Source: an uncultured Bacteroidota bacterium
GTDB taxonomy: Bacteria > Bacteroidota > Bacteroidia > Flavobacteriales > Schleiferiaceae
Assembly (NCBI GenBank): GCA_913056475.1
Contig: CAJXMS010000105.1
Coordinates: 1 to 7,546 of the forward strand
Reading direction: 5' to 3'
DNA length: 7,546 nucleotides
A model generated the notes under the pieces. That model was given only the letters and a program-made list of their open reading frames with translations, did not search any database and was not told the origin of the DNA. The position numbers and the translations under genes are program-made. Position 1 is the stretch's first letter. Every line of letters starts with the position of its first letter. Shown here in pieces: positions 1 through 6,168 of this stretch.

Positions 1-12
1 TGCCTTTGCATG

Positions 13-24
13 AGATACGTATCT
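13..24. repeat. 12-bp perfect palindrome
   Basis: AGATACGTATCT is its own reverse complement. It sits two bases left of a strong hairpin. It could be a dimeric regulator site or part of a larger structured end region. No gene boundary in view decides between these, so no function is assigned. Confidence 0.5.
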
Positions 25-26
25 TC

Positions 27-47
27 CCTGGGCTTGCCAAGCCCAGG
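27..47. repeat. Perfect 9-bp stem hairpin with 3-nt loop
   Basis: CCTGGGCTT (27-35) and AAGCCCAGG (39-47) are exact reverse complements around the loop GCC. The stem is GC-rich and would be stable in RNA from either strand. No T-run follows on either strand, so it is not a canonical intrinsic terminator. It may still be a 3'-end structure of a gene left of the window. Confidence 0.55.
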
Positions 48-242
48 CTATTATGGGGTTGAGCTTACAATCGGCCTTTGTGTAGCAGAGCCGGGCAGGA
101 TAGAAGCTTTCCAGGCGCGCTTACCAATACAGAACCTACGGCCCCAACTTTAGCCTATACACCTGGTTGCCTCTCATACGAACCCAGGCCCTCCATTCCC
201 CATTTCAGTAAAAAGACAAAGCGGAAGCGAATTCAAAAAGCT

Positions 243-250
243 TACCTTGG
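243..250 (+). promoter_or_regulatory. Possible -7 promoter box of the secreted protein gene
   Basis: TACCTTGG matches seven of eight positions of the Bacteroidota -7 consensus TAnnTTTG (counting the two free positions). A start a few bases downstream would leave a 5' leader of roughly 15-20 nt before the ATG at 271. I see no clear TTG-type -33 element at the usual distance, so this is tentative. Confidence 0.3.
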
Positions 251-270
251 GGGTCTCAAATAGTTTCACC

Positions 271-1083
271 ATGAAAAAAAGATACCTCTCTTCCCTGGCT
301 TTCGTAGCCGTCGGTCTACTGGCCGGTCACCAGGCCATCACCAATAGCAGTGGCGCCCCGGCTGGAAGCAACGGCTCGCCCGCCAGCAATGGCAATACCT
401 GCGCCCAGGCGGGCTGCCACAGCGGCGGGCCCGCCCAATCCAGCGAAACCATCAGCATCACCACCGACATCCCCGCCAGTGGTTTTGAAGCTATGGATGA
501 CTACAACATCACCGTTACCGCAGATGATGGCGGCCGCGGCCTTACGCGCATGGGGTTTCAGGCAAGCGTAGAAAAAAATGGCAACCACGTAGGCGCTCTG
601 GCCAGCACCACCAATAACACACAGACCGTAGGCAGCTACCTTACCCATACCCGCGCGGGCATCAGTGTAAGCGGTGGGGTCAAAAGCTGGAGCTTTGATT
701 GGAACAGCAGCAATGCCCCGGACTCATCCCGGGTGTACGTGGCCGTCAACTTTTCCAATGCCAACGGGGCCAACAGCGGCGACGTGATCGTAACCGAGAC
801 CCTCCTGCTGCGCAAAGACCAAGACATGAGCGTCCCCGAAAACCGGCCCCAAAAGGTGAGCCTCTACCCCAACCCGGCCCGGCAACAACTGACCGTAGCC
901 ACCGATGTACCAGTAGAAGGCCCCCTCTTCATTACCGATATCAAAGGGGCTACCGTAAAATCCGTCCCCCAGGAAGCCCGGCAGGATCCCCATCACTGGA
1001 AAATTTCCGTAGAAGAGTTATCTACCGGAAACTACTGGCTGGAAATGCCCCAGGGCCCTGCCACGCTTTTCCGGGTACACTAG
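271..1083 (+). CDS. Choice-of-anchor V domain secreted protein with T9SS type A sorting domain
   Basis: This 270-residue protein is probably exported by Sec and then carried through the outer membrane by T9SS. Residues 1-22 form a signal peptide (KKR followed by a hydrophobic run). A Ser/Gly/Asn-rich stretch leads into Cys44, Cys49 and His50 (C-x4-C-H-S-G), typical of the N-terminal part of choice-of-anchor V proteins. Residues about 57-182 are rich in predicted beta strands. The C-terminus from about residue 195 is a T9SS type A sorting domain: SLYPNP at 197-202, later the ISVEELSTGNYWLEM block (245-259). I chose ATG 271 over the in-frame TTG at 247 because MKK plus the hydrophobic run makes a proper signal peptide. 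DUF4271 follows after 30 nt, but a promoter box in that gap suggests separate transcription. The ligand or biological role is unknown; the CxxxxCH motif could bind metal or heme, but this is not shown. Confidence 0.85.
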   Translation: MKKRYLSSLAFVAVGLLAGHQAITNSSGAPAGSNGSPASNGNTCAQAGCHSGGPAQSSETISITTDIPASGFEAMDDYNITVTADDGGRGLTRMGFQASVEKNGNHVGALASTTNNTQTVGSYLTHTRAGISVSGGVKSWSFDWNSSNAPDSSRVYVAVNFSNANGANSGDVIVTETLLLRKDQDMSVPENRPQKVSLYPNPARQQLTVATDVPVEGPLFITDIKGATVKSVPQEARQDPHHWKISVEELSTGNYWLEMPQGPATLFRVH

Positions 1084-1100
1084 GGTATTTTCCTTCGGCC

Positions 1101-1108
1101 TACCTTTG
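1101..1108 (+). promoter_or_regulatory. -7 promoter box (TAnnTTTG) of the DUF4271 gene
   Basis: TACCTTTG is a perfect match to the Bacteroidota -7 consensus. It ends five nucleotides before the ATG at 1114, so transcription would begin within a base or two of the start codon. The mRNA would be leaderless or nearly so. A clear -33 TTG element is not visible at the expected distance, which falls at the end of the preceding gene. Confidence 0.55.
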
Positions 1109-1113
1109 CCCCT

Positions 1114-1779
1114 ATGGCAGAGCTAAGCCAGGATATTACGCATTTTAGCGACTGGAGCCTGCTGCTATTGCTCAGCTTAGCAGTAGGCCTGGTGCTCTTT
1201 TTCCGGCGCGACCGGGAGCAGTACCGGCCCTTTTGGCGCCTACCGCTTTACACCAAGGCCCGGGCGTGGAGCAGTGCGTTCAACCCCTTTAAACGCCAGC
1301 GCCTTAATGATCTATGGCTGGCCGTCAGTGGTTTTCTTACCCTGGGGCTGGCCATTTTACTGCTGCGCCATGCCCATCAACTGGAAAAACTCCCCTTACT
1401 CTGGCCCGATTATTTGCGCATCCTTTTGCTGCTGGCGGGGGTTTTCCTGGTTAAAAACCTCCTCAGTAGCCTTACCGGCAGCGTATTTGCGCAAACCGCC
1501 CCCCTTACCGCCAGCCAAAACATCCAATTTGCCTACCTCAGTTGGCTCCAATTGCCCCTATGGCCGCTGTGCCTTTTGATGCTTTTATGGCCCGAGGCCG
1601 CCCTCCTCTGGTCTTATTTACTGGGGGGTACCATCACCTTAGGCGTGCTCGCCGGCTGGATGCAGAGCGCGCGTGTTACCCTTTTCTTAGCTCCGCATTG
1701 GGGCTACAATATTTTTTACCTTTGCAGCCTGGAAATTATCCCTGTGGCTTATCTGCTTTTAATCCTCAAAAGCGTTTAA
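1114..1779 (+). CDS. DUF4271 domain-containing membrane protein
   Basis: This 221-residue inner-membrane protein has about six hydrophobic segments: roughly 15-30, 66-84, 101-120, 138-158, 161-180 and 198-218. Family features are the FNPFKRQRL stretch (56-64) after a basic, aromatic cytoplasmic segment, and the C-terminal NIFYLCSLEIIP block (199-210), which is the most conserved part of DUF4271. The length is normal for the family and function is unknown. It lies 40 nt upstream of hemD, an arrangement I recognise from other Bacteroidota, so a shared process is possible though unproven. The ATG at 1114 is favoured because the protein begins just ahead of the first membrane segment and a -7 box sits immediately upstream. 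Confidence 0.85.
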   Translation: MAELSQDITHFSDWSLLLLLSLAVGLVLFFRRDREQYRPFWRLPLYTKARAWSSAFNPFKRQRLNDLWLAVSGFLTLGLAILLLRHAHQLEKLPLLWPDYLRILLLLAGVFLVKNLLSSLTGSVFAQTAPLTASQNIQFAYLSWLQLPLWPLCLLMLLWPEAALLWSYLLGGTITLGVLAGWMQSARVTLFLAPHWGYNIFYLCSLEIIPVAYLLLILKSV

Positions 1780-1819
1780 ATACAGCTAGTTACAGGTTAA
1801 CCCCCAAATTTCTCTTCGC

Positions 1820-2566
1820 GTGAAGGTCAAATCTATCCTGGTATCGCAACCCGAACCCCAAACCGAAAACTCCCCCTACTTTGATCTGGCTCAGAAGCAT
1901 AAAGTGAAGATTGACTTTATCCCCTTCATCCATGTGGAAGGGGTAGACGTAGCAGAAGTACGCCGCCAAAAAATCAATATCCCCGAACACACGGCCGTGA
2001 TCCTGACCAGCCGTAACGCCGTAGACCACTTCTTCCGCATTGCGGAAGAGGTCCGCTACGAGGTCCCTAATGAGCTTAAGTACTTCTGCACCAGCGAAGC
2101 CATCGCCTATTACCTCCAAAAATACGTGGTGTACCGCAAACGCAAAATATACTTCGGCACCGCCACATTCCAGGATCTGGCACCTCTTCTCAAGAAGCAC
2201 AAAAAAGAAAAATTTCTTCTGCCCACCAGCGATGTGCTCAAACCCGAAATCCCCAAAATCCTCAAAGACAATAAAATAAAATACGATCGCTGCGTGATGT
2301 ACAACACCGTAAACAGCGATCTCTCTCACCTGGCCGACGTGAAGTACGACGTACTGGTATTCTTTAGCCCCTCCGGCATAAAGTCGCTTTTTGAGAATTT
2401 TGCGGACTTCCACCAGGGCGAAACCCGCATCGCCGCCTTTGGTACCGTAACCCAAAAAGCGGCAGAAGACGCCGGGTTGCGCGTAGACATTAAAGCGCCC
2501 ACGCCTAAGTACCCCTCCATGACCATGGCCCTGGAGGATTATATCCGGGAAGCCAATAAGCGCTAA
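1820..2566 (+). CDS. hemD: Uroporphyrinogen-III synthase
   Basis: The 248-residue cytoplasmic enzyme closes linear hydroxymethylbilane into uroporphyrinogen III while inverting ring D. It is a branch point towards heme, siroheme and cobalamin. The N-terminus (KSILVSQPEP, residues 4-13) and TSRNAVDHFF (63-72) are typical of the Bacteroidota form. The second domain has FFSPSGIKSL (181-190), the usual phosphate/uro'gen-binding S-x-S-G loop, and AAFGTVT (205-211). A TPKYPSM segment near 228-234 corresponds to the late conserved proline region. The family is poorly conserved overall, but these blocks leave little doubt. Translation starts at GTG 1820: there is no in-frame ATG near it, and the protein matches from its first residues. 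No other heme gene is adjacent. It could be cotranscribed with DUF4271 (40-nt gap); I see no convincing -7 box in that gap. Confidence 0.93.
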   Translation: MKVKSILVSQPEPQTENSPYFDLAQKHKVKIDFIPFIHVEGVDVAEVRRQKINIPEHTAVILTSRNAVDHFFRIAEEVRYEVPNELKYFCTSEAIAYYLQKYVVYRKRKIYFGTATFQDLAPLLKKHKKEKFLLPTSDVLKPEIPKILKDNKIKYDRCVMYNTVNSDLSHLADVKYDVLVFFSPSGIKSLFENFADFHQGETRIAAFGTVTQKAAEDAGLRVDIKAPTPKYPSMTMALEDYIREANKR

Positions 2567-2587
2567 GCCCCAGAGCGCAGCCTTTGC

Positions 2588-2611
2588 GGCCCTTTCCGTT
2601 TTGGGCCTTTT
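2588..2611 (+). terminator. Weak candidate terminator after hemD
   Basis: GGCCC (2588-2592) pairs with GGGCC (2603-2607) around a 10-nt loop, and TTTT (2608-2611) follows directly. A second overlapping hairpin, GGCC-TTTT-GGCC (2604-2615), is also possible. The stem is short and the T-run only four bases, so this is tentative. The position 21 nt after the hemD stop codon fits a 3' end. Confidence 0.3.
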
Positions 2612-2766
2612 GGCCAAATGTACGGCTCCCGGCCCGGATGGCCTTTCCCCTTAAGGCGTTTCCACCCTTCGCCATGGTGCACTGCGCCCCCCGCGAAAAA
2701 CTTTCCGGGAGGTAAAAGCGCCAGACAAACGGGACCTGGCCGCGCGAAGAACCACATTTGGCCGGC

Positions 2767-2801
2767 AGGCCTAAGCTACGGCGCCGCTATAGGCCTTAGC
2801 T
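2767..2801. repeat. Near-identical repeat pair with embedded inverted repeat upstream of rnpA
   Basis: AGGCCTAAGCT (2767-2777) and AGGCCTTAGCT (2791-2801) agree at 10 of 11 positions and are spaced by 24 bp start to start. The same bases also give an inverted repeat, AGGCCTA (2767-2773) with TAGGCCT (2790-2796), enclosing the palindrome CGGCGCCG (2779-2786). The right unit overlaps the rnpA -7 box. An operator is possible, but this is inferred from position only. Confidence 0.4.
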
Positions 2802-2804
2802 TTG
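2797..2804 (+). promoter_or_regulatory. -7 promoter box (TAnnTTTG) of rnpA
   Basis: TAGCTTTG fully matches the Bacteroidota -7 consensus and ends six nucleotides before the rnpA GTG at 2811. The predicted transcript would start at or just before the start codon. No TTG-type -33 element is evident at the normal spacing; the nearest TTTG (2757-2760) is too far away. Confidence 0.5.
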
Positions 2805-2810
2805 TGAGCT

Positions 2811-3182
2811 GTGAAACATTCCCTGTCCAAATCCCAGCGCCTGCGGGGAAAGCAAGTCTTTCAAAAGCTTTTTGCGGAGGGAAGCCAAAAGGCGGCTTAC
2901 CCGGTAGCTCTGCGTTATCGCTGGACCCCGGATGTCCCCGGTGTGCGCATGGCCGTAGGGGTATCGCGCCGGCGGTTTAAGCACGCCGCGGATCGCAACC
3001 GCCTGAAGCGGCGCCTGCGCGAAGCTTACCGCAGGCAGCAACAAGCCTTTCCGCAGCACACCGGGCTGGAATTACTCTTCATCTACATGCCCCGCCATGA
3101 GGTGCCTTACCCCGAGCTGGCCCGGGCGGTCGCTAAATTGGCCCGGGAGCTGCACAATGCCCCCTCGCCTCCTGCGTTATAA
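2811..3182 (+). CDS. rnpA: Ribonuclease P protein component
   Basis: This basic 123-residue protein is the protein subunit of RNase P, which works with the rnpB RNA to remove 5' leaders from precursor tRNAs. The diagnostic RNR motif is present as RNRLKRRLRE (62-71). Before it come the SKSQRLRGKQVFQKLF helix region (6-21) and the MAVGVSRRRFKHAADRN strand-helix block (47-63). The length is normal for the family. The start is GTG 2811; the residues right after it (KHSLSKSQRLR) match the usual RnpA N-terminus, so no longer form is expected. No rpmH lies upstream, unlike in many other phyla. Direct succession by an S41 peptidase (18-nt gap) is an arrangement familiar in Bacteroidota. A -7 box six bases upstream suggests its own leaderless promoter. 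Confidence 0.95.
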   Translation: MKHSLSKSQRLRGKQVFQKLFAEGSQKAAYPVALRYRWTPDVPGVRMAVGVSRRRFKHAADRNRLKRRLREAYRRQQQAFPQHTGLELLFIYMPRHEVPYPELARAVAKLARELHNAPSPPAL

Positions 3183-3186
3183 GTCC

Positions 3187-3194
3187 TACCTTAG
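3187..3194 (+). promoter_or_regulatory. Possible -7 promoter box of the S41 peptidase gene
   Basis: TACCTTAG differs from TAnnTTTG at one position and lies in the 18-nt gap after rnpA. It ends six nucleotides before the TTG at 3201, the same spacing seen for rnpA and nearly that of the DUF4271 gene. This shared geometry is the main reason to take TTG 3201 as the peptidase start. Confidence 0.35.
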
Positions 3195-3200
3195 CCCATC

Positions 3201-4880
3201 TTGAACCCATTTATGAGCATGAAAATACGCTGTAAACGCTTTCCCGGATTTTTAATAGGCCTGGTGGCCGGGGCCGGCCTGATAAGCCTGCTGGCCTTTA
3301 AGCCCGACTACTTTCAGATCAGCAAGCAATTAGACATTTTTGCCCACGCTTTTAAGCAGGTAAATCTATACTACGTAGATGACCCCGAACCGGGGGAACT
3401 CATGCAGGAGGCCCTCACCGAAATGCTGGCCCAGCTGGACCCCTACACCAACTACATCCCGGAAGAGAAAATCGAAGACTTCCGCATTCAGCAAACGGGC
3501 AGCTACGGCGGTATAGGAGCTACCCTGGGGCAGCACGATACCAGCCTGGTAATAAGCACAGTGTACCAGGATTTTCCCGCGGATAAGGCCGGCCTGCGGC
3601 CCGGGGATGTGCTGCTGGCCATCGATGGCAATAGGGCCGCCCAGCGCAGCGTAAGCGAGGTAAGCGATATCCTCAAAGGCGCCCCGGGTAGCACGGTGGA
3701 AGTGGCCGTTCGTCGCGGGGGTAAGCGCCTCAAATTTAGCTTTAAGCGGGCCAAGGTGCACATGAACAGCGTGCCCTACAGTGGCTTTCTAAAACCCGGT
3801 GTAGGGTATATCCGCCTGAAGAGCTTTACCCGCAATGCCGCGGGCGAAATAAGCCAGGCCTGGGATAAGCTAGCCGAAAAACAAACCTTAAAAGCCCTGG
3901 TACTCGACCTGCGCGGCAACCCCGGTGGGCTCCTCAATGAGGCCATTAAAGTGAGCAACCTTTTTATTCCTAAAGGAAAAGTGGTGGTGGAAACACGGGG
4001 TAAACTGAACCAGTGGAACCGCACCTACCGTACGCCCAATGAACCCAAAGACGCGGACATCCCCCTGGCTGTGCTCATCAATCACAGCAGTGCCTCCGCC
4101 TCAGAGATCGTGGCCGGAACCATCCAAGACTACGACCGCGGCGTGGTGCTGGGCCAGCGCTCCTTTGGCAAAGGACTGGTGCAGGAAACACGAGAACTGC
4201 CCTACGGCGGTAAAATAAAGATCACCATCGCCAAATACTACACCCCCAGCGGCAGGCTCATTCAAGCCATCGATTACGCTCAGCGCGATGAAGAGGGCCG
4301 GGTAAAAAGAATTCCTGACTCGCTCCGCTCCCGCTTTACCACCGAAAATGGGCGGGCGGTATTCGATGGGGCCGGTATAGCCCCAGACCTGAAAGTAAAA
4401 CCTACCGAGATGGCGGAGGCGGTGGCGGAGCTTTACCGGGGCCATCATTTCTTTGATTACGCCACCCAATTTCGCCTCACGCACGACTCCCTCCCCCCGG
4501 TAAAAGAATATAAGCTAAGGGATAAAACCTACCAAGACTTCCTTAGCTGGCTGGAGACACGGGACTTCCAGTTTGAGACCAATACCGATAAGGCCCTGGC
4601 GCGACTGGAAAAGGCCGCAGAAGCCGATGGCTACGGGGCCTCGATGGAGGAAAGCCTGAAAAGCCTGGAAGCAGGCCTGAAGCGCCTCAAAAGCGATGAC
4701 CTGGCCGAAAATGAAACGCGTATTCGCCAGCTGCTGGGCGAAGAAATAACCTCGCGCTATTATTATCAAAGCGGCAAGGTAGCTATGGGCTTACGTTATG
4801 ATCCACAAGTAGATACGGCCCTGAAAGTAATCCAGAACAGCCCCCGCTACCACCGGATTTTAGGTTTTGAGCGCCCTTAA
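3201..4880 (+). CDS. S41 family C-terminal processing peptidase, membrane anchored
   Basis: This is a CtpA/Prc-type serine endopeptidase that cleaves substrates near their C-termini in the periplasm; its substrates here are unknown. Numbering from TTG 3201 (559 residues), a hydrophobic segment at 15-33 is a signal anchor or signal peptide. A helical N-terminal region (40-98) includes LDPYTNYIPEE (79-89). The PDZ domain follows, from about 103 (GGIGATLG) to 185, with the GLRPGDVLLAIDG loop at 131-143. The peptidase core (about 200-400) carries LDLRGNPGGLLNEA (235-248), the nucleophile region SSASASEIVAG (296-306) and SFGKGLVQ (321-328). By spacing to known CTPs, the catalytic triad is Ser299, Lys324 and Gln328, all present. 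A helical C-terminal region (400-559) is usual for the long Bacteroidota form. ATGs at 3213 and 3219 are alternative starts that would keep the anchor. It follows rnpA and overlaps the next gene by 14 nt, suggesting translational coupling. Confidence 0.92.
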   Translation: MNPFMSMKIRCKRFPGFLIGLVAGAGLISLLAFKPDYFQISKQLDIFAHAFKQVNLYYVDDPEPGELMQEALTEMLAQLDPYTNYIPEEKIEDFRIQQTGSYGGIGATLGQHDTSLVISTVYQDFPADKAGLRPGDVLLAIDGNRAAQRSVSEVSDILKGAPGSTVEVAVRRGGKRLKFSFKRAKVHMNSVPYSGFLKPGVGYIRLKSFTRNAAGEISQAWDKLAEKQTLKALVLDLRGNPGGLLNEAIKVSNLFIPKGKVVVETRGKLNQWNRTYRTPNEPKDADIPLAVLINHSSASASEIVAGTIQDYDRGVVLGQRSFGKGLVQETRELPYGGKIKITIAKYYTPSGRLIQAIDYAQRDEEGRVKRIPDSLRSRFTTENGRAVFDGAGIAPDLKVKPTEMAEAVAELYRGHHFFDYATQFRLTHDSLPPVKEYKLRDKTYQDFLSWLETRDFQFETNTDKALARLEKAAEADGYGASMEESLKSLEAGLKRLKSDDLAENETRIRQLLGEEITSRYYYQSGKVAMGLRYDPQVDTALKVIQNSPRYHRILGFERP

Positions 4881-6168
4881 AAAACAGCTTACCCGGCTTC
4901 GCTGGCAGGATGGCATTACGCTGGGCGTCCTTTATTATGTGGCCCTGCTGCCCTGGCAGCCGGTGCGACCGCCCTTAACCCTGGGCCTGATGGTGGCGGG
5001 TCTTTTTTGGCTATTGCGCGGAGAGTTTCGGCAAAAACTCAAACGCCTGCGCGGCAATGGCCCGGCGGGAGTGCTGTTTTTATTTTGGGGCATTACGGTA
5101 TGGGCGGCTTTTAACAGTCCGGATAAAAGCGCCGCCAGCACGATGGTCTTTCGCCAGCTTCCCCTCATTGCCTGGCCTCTGTTGCTGGGTACCTGGAACG
5201 ATGGAGGTTCTCCCTGGCTGGCTAAGGTGCTGCGCTGGCTGGTAGGGGCAGTGACGGTGGTCCTCCTCCTCGCCTTGCTGCGGGCTGCCTTTTACTACCT
5301 GGCTTTTCCTCATCTGCAGCTCTTTTTCTTTGATTTTCTGGCCGATGGAGGACGGGTACCGCCCCATTACCTGGCCCTCTTTACCAATTTCTCCTACGGA
5401 CTGGTCCTGCTAAGCTTGCTGAAATACCCTTCCCTTTCCCGGGGCAAAACCATTTTCCGTGCTGCCTTGCTCTTGTTCTTCTTTTTTATGCTCATCCTCC
5501 TGTCGGTGCGCAGCCAGTTTGCACTTTTCCTGGTTATAAATAGCTGGCTGCTGGGGAGCTACTGCTGGCAGCGCTGGGGGGCATGGCGCACCGGCCTGAG
5601 CTTAGGGGGGCTTGTCCTGGTATTCTTCGGCCTGGCCTTGCTTTTGCCCGGCAGCCGGCAGCGGCTGGACGATACCTATGCCGAGCTTCGGGCCCTTCGG
5701 CATCCTACGGCCAAAAACCAAACCAACCCCCGCGTTTATATCTGGCAAGAGGCATGGAAAGCCATCCGGGAAAATCCCTGGCTGGGTTACGGTACCGGGG
5801 CTGAAGATGCCCCGCTCCAGCGAGGGCTTTCTACGGTGGAGGCCCAGTTTTGGAACGGCTCGGCCAGCTACACCCTGGGCGAGCGGGCTTATAATTATCA
5901 CAATGCTTATTTGCAGCGCTGGGCCGGCCAGGGTTTACCCGGTTTGCTGAGTCTGCTGCTGGTTTTTCTGGTACCGCTTTTCTGGCCGGGCGTGGGGCCC
6001 TGGCGGGCGGTCCAGGTACTTTTCCTACTCTGTTGTGGCCTAAGTTTTGCCACGGAAAGTATGCTCCAGCGCCAGGCCGGGCTTTTGTTCTTTAGCTTTT
6101 TGTACGCCCTTCTGTTTGTTTATCCACCGGCCTACCGGGAGCCGCCAAGAGCGGAAAAAGAACATTAA
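4867..6168 (+). CDS. O-antigen ligase/polymerase family (Wzy/WaaL-like) membrane protein
   Basis: This 433-residue polytopic inner-membrane protein has hydrophobic segments along most of its length and a large periplasmic loop at about 262-355. Family motifs are SVRSQFALF (213-221), with the conserved Arg215, and NPRVYIWQEAWKAIRENPWLGYGTG around 287-311. The YNYHNAYLQRWAGQGLPGLL block (342-361) contains the conserved His345, followed by the C-terminal TESMLQRQAG motif (396-405). Members either polymerise polysaccharide repeat units or transfer glycans from undecaprenyl-PP carriers; sequence alone does not separate these roles, and no glycosyltransferase, flippase or chain-length gene is visible nearby. 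The TTG at 4867 overlaps the peptidase stop by 14 nt; the next in-frame candidate, GTG 4939, would cut into the first membrane segment. The 3' end overlaps a paralogue on the other strand by 77 nt. Confidence 0.87.
   Translation: MSALKKQLTRLRWQDGITLGVLYYVALLPWQPVRPPLTLGLMVAGLFWLLRGEFRQKLKRLRGNGPAGVLFLFWGITVWAAFNSPDKSAASTMVFRQLPLIAWPLLLGTWNDGGSPWLAKVLRWLVGAVTVVLLLALLRAAFYYLAFPHLQLFFFDFLADGGRVPPHYLALFTNFSYGLVLLSLLKYPSLSRGKTIFRAALLLFFFFMLILLSVRSQFALFLVINSWLLGSYCWQRWGAWRTGLSLGGLVLVFFGLALLLPGSRQRLDDTYAELRALRHPTAKNQTNPRVYIWQEAWKAIRENPWLGYGTGAEDAPLQRGLSTVEAQFWNGSASYTLGERAYNYHNAYLQRWAGQGLPGLLSLLLVFLVPLFWPGVGPWRAVQVLFLLCCGLSFATESMLQRQAGLLFFSFLYALLFVYPPAYREPPRAEKEH

Larger units (their letters stand above)
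1..270. other. Left-edge intergenic region, no supported gene
   Basis: I find no convincing gene in these 270 bases. A 47-codon frame (10-153) and a 61-codon GTG frame (78-263) are open, but neither encodes a recognisable domain, signal peptide or membrane segment. The left part holds a perfect 12-bp palindrome and a 9-bp hairpin, annotated separately. The right part, from about 205, becomes A-rich, as is common just upstream of a start in Bacteroidota. The end of any upstream gene lies outside the window. Confidence 0.6.
2567..2810. other. Intergenic region between hemD and rnpA
   Basis: This 244-bp gap holds no convincing gene. Open frames crossing it (2618-2980 plus, 2563-2757 minus) are low-complexity Pro/Gly/Lys sequences that overlap neighbours and show no domain. 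Its left end has a weak terminator-like hairpin. Its right end has repeated AGGCCTWAGCT units and the rnpA promoter box, annotated separately. Confidence 0.6.

Noticed and set aside
10..153. 47-codon ORF starting at ATG 10, preceded by TGCCTTTG at 1-8
   Set aside because: The box is imperfect and ends only one base before the ATG, and the product has no domain, signal or membrane segment. The ORF also reads through the palindrome and hairpin, which fits non-coding DNA better.
78..263. 61-codon GTG ORF upstream of the secreted protein
   Set aside because: The start is weak, the composition is not protein-like, and its end runs into the likely promoter and leader of the next gene.
1790..2617. 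275-codon minus-strand ORF opposite hemD
   Set aside because: It is the antisense shadow of hemD, which matches its family over its full length. The antisense product has no recognisable motif.
2618..2980. 120-codon ORF between hemD and rnpA
   Set aside because: It overlaps rnpA in another frame, is Pro/Gly/Lys-rich and shows no family feature; RnpA is certain in the overlap.
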